A stretch of 64,000 bases of DNA from Desulfovibrio sp. TomC. GTDB taxonomy: Bacteria; Desulfobacterota; Desulfovibrionia; Desulfovibrionales; Desulfovibrionaceae. The notes beneath the pieces were generated by a model. The model worked only from the letters and a program-made list of their open reading frames with translations, had not been told where the DNA came from and searched no databases. The DNA lies in the NCBI RefSeq assembly GCF_000801335.2, contig NZ_JSEH01000003.1, forward strand, positions 1-64,000, in the 5' to 3' direction. The position numbers and the translations under genes were made by a program. Of the stretch, positions 57,790-64,000 are shown piece by piece (the stretch's first letter is position 1; each line of letters opens with the position of its first letter).

Positions 57790-58770
57790 ATGAACAGACG
57801 CGCCTTTCTGAGAACACTCGGTACAGCCGGCACCGCCCTGGCCACCGCCCCGGCCGTGGCCACGACGCTTATCGCCCGCGACGCCGCCGCCGCATCCGGC
57901 GAACAACTGGCCACCCTTTATGACCTGTCCAAGTGCGTGGGCTGCGGGTCCTGCGTGGCCGCCTGCCGCGACGCCCACGCGGCCGATTATCCCGAGCCGA
58001 AAAAGCCTTTTCCCAAAATGTACCCGGCCCGGGTCAAGGCCGAGGATTTTTCCGACAAGCGCGATCTCGACACCCGGCTGACCCCCTACAACTGGCTTTT
58101 CATCCAGTCCGCCACGGTCAGCCGAAACGGCGCTCCGGTCACCGTCAATATGCCCCGGCGCTGCATGCACTGCACCCACCCGCCGTGCGTCGAACTGTGC
58201 CCCTGGGGTTCGGCCGTGCGCCACGCCGACGGAGCCGTGGCCATTGACGCCAGTATCTGCCTCGGCGGTTCCAAATGCCGCACCGTGTGCCCCTGGGCCA
58301 TCCCCCAACGCCAGACCGGCGTTGGCCTGTATCTCGATCTCCTGCCCGCCTTCGCCGGCAACGGGGTCATGTACAAATGCGACCGCTGCCACAGTCGCGT
58401 GGCCGCCGGCGGCAAGCCGGCCTGCCTCGAAGCCTGTCCCTACGAGGTCCAGACCATCGGCCCGCGGGCCGAAATCATCGCCGCCGCCCACGCCATGGCC
58501 AAATCGATCGGCGGTTTCATCTACGGCGAAACCGAAAACGGCGGCACCAACACGCTCTACGTTTCCCCGGTGCCCTTCGCCGACTTGAACGCCGCCCTGA
58601 AAACCGGCCCGGGCCAGCCAGGACTCCACGCCGCAGCCGACGTCATGGGCAAGGAACAAAACCTGGCCACAGCGGTCCTCATGGCCCCCATAGCCGGCAT
58701 CGCGGCCGGCCTGCTGCGCCTGGCCGGCCGCTTCAAGAACGCCGCCCCCAAGGAGGACGACCATGCCTGA
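57790..58770 (+). CDS. Tat-exported ferredoxin-like electron-transfer subunit (HybA/FdnH type)
   Basis: 326 residues with a twin-arginine signal (NRRAFLRTLG) and a C-terminal membrane anchor (about 290-312). Cysteine motifs for four clusters: CVGCGSCVAAC; CMHCTHPPCVELCP; CLGGSKCRTVCP, in which the second expected Cys is Gly, so a [3Fe-4S] cluster or a lost cluster is likely; and CDRCHSRVAAGGKPAC with CP. It passes electrons between a periplasmic partner and the membrane subunit encoded next. No catalytic subunit is present. Start codon overlap of eight bases with the next gene. Confidence 0.9.
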   Translation: MNRRAFLRTLGTAGTALATAPAVATTLIARDAAAASGEQLATLYDLSKCVGCGSCVAACRDAHAADYPEPKKPFPKMYPARVKAEDFSDKRDLDTRLTPYNWLFIQSATVSRNGAPVTVNMPRRCMHCTHPPCVELCPWGSAVRHADGAVAIDASICLGGSKCRTVCPWAIPQRQTGVGLYLDLLPAFAGNGVMYKCDRCHSRVAAGGKPACLEACPYEVQTIGPRAEIIAAAHAMAKSIGGFIYGETENGGTNTLYVSPVPFADLNAALKTGPGQPGLHAAADVMGKEQNLATAVLMAPIAGIAAGLLRLAGRFKNAAPKEDDHA

Positions 58771-59227
58771 TCCGCTTTTCCCCCGCTGGCAAAAACGTCT
58801 GCTGCTCCTGGCCGCCCTGGGACTGGCCCTGACCGGCATGGGCCAGATGCCCATCTTCTCCCGCTACTACATTGCCGATATCCCCGGCCTGCACTGGCTC
58901 GGCGATTTTGAGATCACCGCCGCCCTCCATCTCGTCCTGGCCGCGGTACTCGTCTGCCTCCTGGCCGTTTTCGCCACAACCTGGATCGGCGCAGGCGCCA
59001 ACCGGCCGCAGCTCACCGCAGCCGGTCGCCAACGCATCGCGCTCTATGGCGCACTGGCCATCACCGGATTGGTGCGCGTTCTGCAAAACGGGTCACATCC
59101 GCTGGTCGCGCCCATGCAGGTGCGCTACCTGGACTGGACCCACCTCGGACTGGCCATGGGGTTGCTGGCGTTTGCCCTGGTCAGGGGCCGGCGACCGGCT
59201 GTGGCGGAGAGTTATGTAGGTGAGTAA
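58763..59227 (+). CDS. Four-helix membrane subunit, probably cytochrome b or quinone-linked
   Basis: 154 residues with four hydrophobic segments (about 12-30, 50-73, 92-108 and 128-143). Histidines lie in or near helices (ALHLVLA, SHPLV and WTHLGLA), allowing haem b as in FdnI-like subunits, though the set is incomplete. Start overlaps the ferredoxin stop (ATGCCTGA). Likely the membrane anchor and quinone-reacting partner of the ferredoxin. Confidence 0.75.
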   Translation: MPDPLFPRWQKRLLLLAALGLALTGMGQMPIFSRYYIADIPGLHWLGDFEITAALHLVLAAVLVCLLAVFATTWIGAGANRPQLTAAGRQRIALYGALAITGLVRVLQNGSHPLVAPMQVRYLDWTHLGLAMGLLAFALVRGRRPAVAESYVGE

Positions 59228-59248
59228 CGTGGTGAAATAAGGGGGAAG

Positions 59249-59289
59249 GCCTCCGGCGGCCGGGGGGATCATCCCCCCCGGACCCCCTG
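59249..59289 (-). repeat. 3'-end palindrome, inverted
   Basis: GCCTCCGGCGGCC, then a GGGGGG-ATCAT-CCCCCCC hairpin, then GGACCCC. It follows the stop of a plus-strand gene by 21 bp and is turned round compared with the others, so its GCCTCC side again faces the gene. Confidence 0.88.
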
Positions 59290-59383
59290 AATGGGGCGCA
59301 TGGCCTGGACGGAGTAAGGGACTGTTGCGGGTGGGGGAGTACGGGAAGACTGTTGGCGCGGGAGCGCTTGGCGGCTTTGCCGC

Positions 59384-59755
59384 ATGGTTTGTTGGAATTG
59401 GGGCCGCCGACACTCCCCGCGAAGCGCGGGGAGCACGGCGGCCCCAATTCCAACAAACCGGTTCGCCCGGGAAGGCAGCAGAACCAGCAATCCGTGCTTG
59501 CGAAAAAACGTCTGCCCATCTTTCAGAAATGCGTCCGGGCCGGTTTGGCGCGAGGCTTTGATCGCGCCAAACCGGCCCGGACGCTGGCGAGTTGGGGGTT
59601 GGGATTGGGCTGGCGGTTCCGGGCGGCTTCCGGCCGGGACTGCCAGCCCAATCCCAACCCCCATTTTCTCACGCCCGCACACCACACACTACCCCACCCG
59701 CTTACAACCCCCATTGCAGGGGTCCGGGGGGATCATCCCCCCGGCCGCCGGAGGC
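59384..59755 (+). repeat. Composite palindromic intergenic element, copy 2
   Basis: Inverted relative to copy 1 at 15.0-15.3 kb. Left to right: a 23-bp perfect inverted repeat (59386-59408 / 59437-59459) enclosing a smaller hairpin; about 60 bp absent from copy 1; the GCGTCCGGGCCGG hairpin; the long GGTTCCGG hairpin; a spacer; and a complete 3'-end palindrome (59716-59755) 24 bp from the rubrerythrin stop. Confidence 0.82.
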
Positions 59756-59779
59756 ATTCCTCTGCCTCTCCCGTCTCCT

Positions 59780-60355
59780 CTACCAATTCTCAGGCGCGAT
59801 TTCGAAGTAGGCTTGCGGGTGTTCGCAGGCCGGGCACTTGTCCGGGGCGTGGTCGCTGTCCATGGGGTAGCCGCAGTTGCGGCAGCGCCAGGTGACTTTG
59901 CCTTCGCGGGCGAAGACTTTGCCGGCTTCGATGTTGTCGGCCAGGGCGGCGTAGCGGCGTTTGTGGAAGCCTTCGGCCTTGGCGATGTGGGTGAAGGTGG
60001 CGGCGACTTCGGGGTAGCCTTCTTCGCGGGCGATGGCGGCGAACGAGGGGTACATGTCGTTTTCCTCGTAGGATTCGCCGCCGGCGGCTTCGCGCAGGTT
60101 GGCCACGGTATTGCCGATGACCCCGGCCGGATAGGCGGCGGTGATTTCCACTTCGCCGCCTTCGAGGTATTTGAACAGGCGTTTGGCGTGTTCTTTTTCC
60201 TGGTCGGCGGTTTCGGTGAAGATGGCGGAAATTTGCTCGAAGCCTTCTTTTTTGGCCACCGAGGCAAAGTAGGTGTAGCGGTTTCTGGCCTGGGATTCGC
60301 CGGAGAAGGCGATCAGGATGTTTTTCTCGGTCTTGGAGCCTTTGAGCGATTTCAT
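59780..60355 (-). CDS. rbr: Rubrerythrin
   Basis: Cytosolic non-haem iron peroxidase that reduces hydrogen peroxide in anaerobes. 191 residues: ferritin-like di-iron domain with the ExxH-type motifs (SGESQARNRY, DQEKEHAKR, KAEGFHKRRY) and a C-terminal rubredoxin-like domain with CRNCGY and CPACEHP. GGAGG before ATG 60355. Downstream of the peroxiredoxin pair on the same strand with a 167-bp gap. Consistent with an oxidative-stress defence cluster. Confidence 0.96.
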   Translation of the reverse strand: MKSLKGSKTEKNILIAFSGESQARNRYTYFASVAKKEGFEQISAIFTETADQEKEHAKRLFKYLEGGEVEITAAYPAGVIGNTVANLREAAGGESYEENDMYPSFAAIAREEGYPEVAATFTHIAKAEGFHKRRYAALADNIEAGKVFAREGKVTWRCRNCGYPMDSDHAPDKCPACEHPQAYFEIAPENW

Positions 60356-60522
60356 GCGTCCTCCGTTATGGTGCTGGTGTTGGTTCCCCGGTGCAGGGGG
60401 TGTGTGACGATGGGATGTGGGCGGGCAAGGTGCCATTGCGTGCAAGCAGTGCCGGTTGGTGCGGGCGCCCGACGGCTGCACCAACCGGCCTGTTGCAGGC
60501 CATGGATGGACCGGGCCGGCGC

Positions 60523-61128
60523 TTATTGGCCGCTTCGGACCTTTTCCATGGCCTCAAGGAGCGGGCCGAGGTCAGGTCTGGTGTTGATGTCGTGCACATC
60601 AATGAAACGGATCGTGCCTTGTTTGTCCACTAAAATGAGGGCGCGTTCGGCCGTGCCGTCGCTGCGCAGGATGCCGAGTTTTTTGGCCAGCCCGCCGTGG
60701 GGCCAGAAGTCCGAGGCCACGGGGAACCACAGGCCGCCCATTTCCCGGGTCCAGGCGAAAAGGGTGGGGATGTTGTCCACGGAGATGCCGACGAGGGCGG
60801 CGTCGTTGGCTTCGAAAATGTCCCGGGCGATGTTGTACCCGGGCCATTGGCCGGAGCACACCGGGGTCCAGGCGGCGGGAACGAAGGAGAGCACCAGATT
60901 TTTTTTGCCGACATAGTCGGCCAGCCGGACCCGGGAGCCGTCGACGGCGGGCAGGTCGAAGTCGGGCATGGGGTTGCCGACGGCCACGGTCGGCACGCTG
61001 TCGGTGGGCGGCAGATGGGGCACCTGGAAGATGTTTTTGGCCAGGGATTCCTGCGGGGATTGTGCGGCGGCGACCGAAGCGGCAACGAGCAGGGCCGAAA
61101 CGGCCAGGAGCAGGGCGAGTCTGCGCAT
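60523..61128 (-). CDS. Exported peroxiredoxin (AhpC/TSA family)
   Basis: 201 residues with a Sec signal peptide (about 1-22, ending VAAAQ), so periplasmic. Thioredoxin fold with peroxidatic Cys in PAAWTPVCSGQWPGY; the usual Glu after the Cys is Gln. WFPVASDFWPHGGLAKKLGI and ERALILVDKQGTIRFIDVHD are typical of the family. No clear resolving cysteine, so probably reduced by a partner; the CxxC thioredoxin-like protein encoded 22 bp upstream is the obvious candidate. AAGGAG before ATG 61128. Confidence 0.9.
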   Translation of the reverse strand: MRRLALLLAVSALLVAASVAAAQSPQESLAKNIFQVPHLPPTDSVPTVAVGNPMPDFDLPAVDGSRVRLADYVGKKNLVLSFVPAAWTPVCSGQWPGYNIARDIFEANDAALVGISVDNIPTLFAWTREMGGLWFPVASDFWPHGGLAKKLGILRSDGTAERALILVDKQGTIRFIDVHDINTRPDLGPLLEAMEKVRSGQ

Positions 61129-61150
61129 GGGGGCTCCTTGGGTTTGCGCG

Positions 61151-61744
61151 TTAGGGCTGTATGCCGGCCTTGGCGGTGATGGCGGCAAGAAAGTCGGCCG
61201 GGGAGGGGATCAGGCCGAGGTGGGTCAGGACGATCTCGTAACCCTTGCCGGGGTTTTTGCGCAACACGTAAAAAAACGGCGTCCCCACCTGCCCGACGCG
61301 CTGGTGCACGGCAAAGGCCGAATCCGAGAACAGGGCAAAGGGCACGTTGTATTTTTTGCGGAAGATGTCCACTTCGGTGTCGGAGTTGCCGGCCCCGATG
61401 CCGATGATCTTGATACGTTTGCCCAGGCCGCGCTTGTCGATGAGCGCATGGAGTTCGTTTATGGTTGGGGCTTCGCGCTGGCAAAACGGGCAATACATGC
61501 TGAAAATTTCGACCACGAGGATGTCGGCGTCCACGGTGTTGATGGGCGTGGGGCCGGCGGCGGCGATGCCGAGGCTGGCGGCCAGGGTGGGGGGGAGGGG
61601 ACCGATAAGCGGCACGTCGGGAAAGGCCGTGCCCACGGGCAGGGGTTTGGCCCCCGGGGCTTCGGACGCTTCCACGGCCATGGCCCGGGTGCTGGCGGCG
61701 ACGACAAGGATCAAGGCGGCGACGAATGCAAGAAGACCTTTCAT
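61151..61744 (-). CDS. Exported thioredoxin-like protein (TlpA/ResA type)
   Basis: 197 residues, Sec signal peptide (about 1-23). Thioredoxin fold with active site MYCPFCQREAP (CPFC), followed by the cis-Pro region VGTPFFYVLRKNPG. Periplasmic disulfide reductase or peroxiredoxin partner. First gene of a two-gene operon with the peroxiredoxin; GGAGG directly before ATG 61744. Confidence 0.9.
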   Translation of the reverse strand: MKGLLAFVAALILVVAASTRAMAVEASEAPGAKPLPVGTAFPDVPLIGPLPPTLAASLGIAAAGPTPINTVDADILVVEIFSMYCPFCQREAPTINELHALIDKRGLGKRIKIIGIGAGNSDTEVDIFRKKYNVPFALFSDSAFAVHQRVGQVGTPFFYVLRKNPGKGYEIVLTHLGLIPSPADFLAAITAKAGIQP

Positions 61745-61824
61745 GCTCCCTCCGATGCGACGGTGTTGGGCGGCCGGGCCGCGAAATGCTTGTATAAGCA
61801 TTCTGCGGCCCGGGGCAAAGGGCT

Positions 61825-62991
61825 TCAGGCGATAGTGGCGGCGTCCATGGCCCGGGAGATGTCGCGGATGATGTCTTCGGCGTCTTCGCAGCCAACCGAC
61901 AGGCGCACCAGGGTATCGGTGACGCCGATGGCCAGCCGGCCCTCCCGGGACATTTTGGCGTGGGAGGTGACGGCCGGGAAGCAGGCCAGGGATTCGATGC
62001 CGCCTAAGCTGACCGCTTCGAGCACCAGTTCCAGGTTGTCCATGAAGCAGCGGGCGGCCTCGGGCGGGCAGTCGAGATCAAACGACATCATGCCGCCAAA
62101 GCCGCGCATCTGGCGTTTGGCCAGGGCGTGGCCGGGGTGGCTTGGCAGGCCCGGGTAGTGGACGGCGGCAACGCCTTTGCGCCCGGCCAGGAACTCGGCC
62201 ACGGCCTGGGCGTTTTCGTTGTGGCGGGCCATGCGCAGGGCCAGGGTCTTCATGCCGCGTTCAAGCAGATAGCAGTCGTAGGTGTTAAGGGTCTGGCCGA
62301 AGTTGACGGCCCGTTCCTTGACGGCGTCGACCAGGGATTTCGATCCGGCCACGGCCCCGCAGTTGAGGTCGCTGTGGCCGTTTAAGTATTTCGTGCCGCT
62401 GTGGATGGACAGGTCGAAGCCAAGTTCCAGCGGGCGCTGGTTGATGGGCGAGGCAAAGGTGTTGTCCACCATGGAGACAAGGCCCCGGCGGGCGGCCATG
62501 GCGGCAGTGCCTTCCAGGTCGATGATGCGCAACAGCGGGTTGCTTGGCGTCTCCACATAGACCACCCGGGTGCGCTCGGTGACGGCGGCTTCCAGCGTGG
62601 TCGGGTCGGCGTCCGGGACCAGGGTGAAGCCGATGCCGAGACGGGCCAGTTCGGCCATGAGGAAGCGGTGGGTGCCGCCGTAGAGGTCGGCCTGGAGCAC
62701 CACGTGGTCGCCGGTGGTGAGCACGGCGAGCAGGCTTGAGGAGATGGCGGCCATGCCCGAAGCCAGGACCAACCCGGCGGCGGCCCCTTCCAGGGCGGCG
62801 AGCTTTTCGGCCGGCGCGGCCTGGGTGGGGATATTGCAGTAGCGCGGATAGCGGTAGGCTCCGTCCACGCCTTCGGCGGCCATGTAGGCGGCAGCGGTGT
62901 GAATGGGCGTGGTGACGCCGCCGACCGTGCGGTCGAGTTGTTCCCCGGCCCGGACGCTACGGGTGTTTTCTCCCAGGCTCGTGATGTCCAT
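61825..62991 (-). CDS. Cys/Met metabolism PLP-dependent enzyme
   Basis: 388 residues of the cystathionine gamma-synthase / gamma-lyase family. Family marks: SVRAGEQLDRTVGGVTTPIH at the N-terminus, YPRYCNIPTQAAPAEKLAALEG, YVETPSNPLLRIIDL, MVDNTFASP and the PLP lysine in HSGTKYLNGHSD. It joins or splits the sulfur link between homocysteine or homoserine derivatives and cysteine. Which of synthase, lyase or methionine gamma-lyase cannot be decided here. AAGGAGG before ATG 62991; an in-frame extension to 63165 has no support. Confidence 0.92.
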   Translation of the reverse strand: MDITSLGENTRSVRAGEQLDRTVGGVTTPIHTAAAYMAAEGVDGAYRYPRYCNIPTQAAPAEKLAALEGAAAGLVLASGMAAISSSLLAVLTTGDHVVLQADLYGGTHRFLMAELARLGIGFTLVPDADPTTLEAAVTERTRVVYVETPSNPLLRIIDLEGTAAMAARRGLVSMVDNTFASPINQRPLELGFDLSIHSGTKYLNGHSDLNCGAVAGSKSLVDAVKERAVNFGQTLNTYDCYLLERGMKTLALRMARHNENAQAVAEFLAGRKGVAAVHYPGLPSHPGHALAKRQMRGFGGMMSFDLDCPPEAARCFMDNLELVLEAVSLGGIESLACFPAVTSHAKMSREGRLAIGVTDTLVRLSVGCEDAEDIIRDISRAMDAATIA

Positions 62992-63163
62992 TGCGGCTCC
63001 TCCTTGGTATCGGTTTTCAGAAAATGTAGCCGGGAACCCGATGGTTGCCAAGGCAATCACAGCTGCTTCGACCCGGGCGGCAACGGACCTGGGGTCGGGG
63101 ACGCGGCCTTTGGCCCGGGGGCCGGGCGGAGCGGAAAGAGCCACGGCTGTAAACGCAACAGCC

Positions 63164-63198
63164 ATGTCACCTCCGTGTCACACGGGCCGGGCTATCTG
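63164..63198 (+). promoter_or_regulatory. Pho box and -10 before the alkaline phosphatase gene
   Basis: ATGTCAC-CTCC-GTGTCAC: two 7-mers with a 4-bp spacer at 63164-63181, the exact PhoB direct-repeat geometry, followed 11 bp later by TATCTG (63193-63198) as -10. In PhoB promoters the box replaces the -35, as here. Confidence 0.6.
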
Positions 63199-63231
63199 GG
63201 ACGCGATACCCCCAACGGAGGAAAACACACC

Positions 63232-64000
63232 ATGCGTCGACACGCTTTGCCGCCGTTTTGCGCGGCCACGATCAACCGTGTGGCCTGGATCGTCCTGGCC
63301 ATCATCATGCTCGTTGCCGCCCAGGCCCACGCCGGGGCCGGCAACGCCCCCAAGTACGTGTTCCTGTTCATCGGCGACGGCATGGCCATGCCCCAGCGCA
63401 GCGCCGCCGAGTATTTCCTGGCCGCCAAAGACGGCAAATCCGAGCCCGGCATCGTCAAGCTGACCATGAACAAGCTCCCGGTCCAGGGCATGACCACCAC
63501 CTATTCGCTCAATTCCATCATCACCGATTCCGGCGCAGCCGGCACTGCCCTGGCCTCCGGGGTCAAGACCTACAACGGGGCGATTAGCGTCGACGGGGCC
63601 AAAAAACCCGTGCCCACCCTGGCGGAAAAGGCCCGCGACCAGGGCATGAAGGTCGGCGTCGTCTCCAGCGTGTCGCTCGACCACGCCACCCCGGCCTGCT
63701 TCTATGCCCACCAGACCAGCCGCAACAACTACTACGAAATCGCCCTGGACGCGGCCAAAAGCGGCTTTGATTACTTTGGCGGCGGCGGTTTCAAAGACCC
63801 GGCCGGCAAGAAATCCAAGACCGAGGGTGAAAAGCCAAACGCCCTGGATGTGCTCAAAACCGCCGGCTACGCCGTGGCCGATACCCGCGACGCCATCCTG
63901 GCCGCCAAGCCCGGGGCCAGGCTCGTGGCCCTTAATCCCGAACTCGACGCCGACAAGGCCCTGCCCTACGCCCTCGACGGCGACACGAAAGGCCTGACCC
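63232..64000 (+). CDS. Alkaline phosphatase (5' part, runs off the window)
   Basis: First 256 codons of a secreted phosphomonoesterase; the gene continues past the right edge. Signal peptide (about 1-35, ending AHAG), then FLFIGDGMAMPQ (first metal aspartate), the nucleophile region TDSGAAGTALASG with Ser, and SSVSLDHATPACFYAH with metal-binding residues, as in the PhoA-type superfamily. Periplasmic release of phosphate from organic esters. GGAGG before ATG 63232. The Pho box upstream suggests phosphate-starvation control. Confidence 0.9.
   Translation, partial: MRRHALPPFCAATINRVAWIVLAIIMLVAAQAHAGAGNAPKYVFLFIGDGMAMPQRSAAEYFLAAKDGKSEPGIVKLTMNKLPVQGMTTTYSLNSIITDSGAAGTALASGVKTYNGAISVDGAKKPVPTLAEKARDQGMKVGVVSSVSLDHATPACFYAHQTSRNNYYEIALDAAKSGFDYFGGGGFKDPAGKKSKTEGEKPNALDVLKTAGYAVADTRDAILAAKPGARLVALNPELDADKALPYALDGDTKGLT

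Larger units (their letters stand above)
59228..59779. other. Repeat-filled intergenic region
   Basis: 552 bp between converging genes with no plausible CDS. Holds a 3'-end palindrome after the plus-strand gene, the full composite palindromic element, and a second 3'-end palindrome before the rubrerythrin stop. Confidence 0.75.

Noticed and set aside
24348-59755. CRISPR array made of the GC-rich repeats
   Set aside because: Repeats are tens of kilobases apart at gene ends, not regularly spaced, and no cas genes are present.

Overview
This 64 kb window is high-GC chromosomal DNA that most resembles a sulfate-reducing deltaproteobacterium of the Desulfovibrionaceae (Solidesulfovibrio / Desulfovibrio magneticus type). 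That is an inference from gene content: a DsrE-like gene with an in-frame UGA, amphi-Trp and XXXCH-type proteins, rubrerythrin with peroxiredoxin, a TauE/SafE exporter, HcpR- and FNR-type operators and many multi-PAS sensor kinases. No tRNA, rRNA, insertion sequence, prophage or CRISPR array was recognised.

Layout. 0-6.5 kb: aroE with a DUF1499 gene, an MltD-type LysM transglycosylase, a SpoU rRNA methyltransferase with a repetitive basic N-terminus, and an RluA-type pseudouridine synthase. 6.5-11.4 kb: branched-chain amino-acid type ABC transporter parts (binding protein, LivM, LivH) split by a visibly AT-richer two-gene operon (lipoprotein plus small helical protein). 11.4-19.5 kb: secreted FG-GAP protein, secreted arabinofuranosidase-like hydrolase, fcl, hybrid kinase with Hpt partner, rpe. 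19.5-24.2 kb: pstSCA and a PIN-PhoH protein. 24.3-28.4 kb: a 1187-residue CHASE/PAS kinase and a small secreted protein. 28.9-33 kb: two adjacent operons encoding a PhoU-APH kinase fusion, two amphi-Trp proteins (one with an XXXCH end) and a PHP-like hydrolase. 33-45 kb: hybrid kinase, NhaB, Rrf2 regulator, kinase/REC-HDOD/STAS/PP2C signalling genes, MltA. 45.2-45.5 kb: a DsrE-like selenoprotein candidate. 45.7-53 kb: a tight PhnD-like lipoprotein / kinase / regulator / PEP-utilising enzyme / phosphatase cluster. 53-59 kb: TauE-like exporter, cNMP-binding proteins, and an FNR-type regulator facing a ferredoxin/membrane redox pair. 59-64 kb: rubrerythrin, peroxiredoxin, thioredoxin-like protein, Cys/Met PLP enzyme and the start of an alkaline phosphatase.

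Two themes recur. Phosphorus: pstSCA and the alkaline phosphatase both have Pho-box-like direct repeats, and there are PhoH, PhoU-APH and PhnD-like proteins. Signal transduction: seven histidine kinases (three hybrid or split from their receivers), HDOD, STAS and PP2C outputs.

Intergenic DNA carries a family of palindromic repeats placed 20-50 bp after stop codons, always in the same orientation to the gene. Two of them extend into a long composite palindromic element (about 15.0-15.3 kb and, inverted, 59.4-59.75 kb). In one case the repeat is translated as the C-terminus of a kinase. The strongest candidates for new biology are the PhoU-APH / amphi-Trp / XXXCH neighbourhood, the UGA-containing DsrE gene, and the repeat family.
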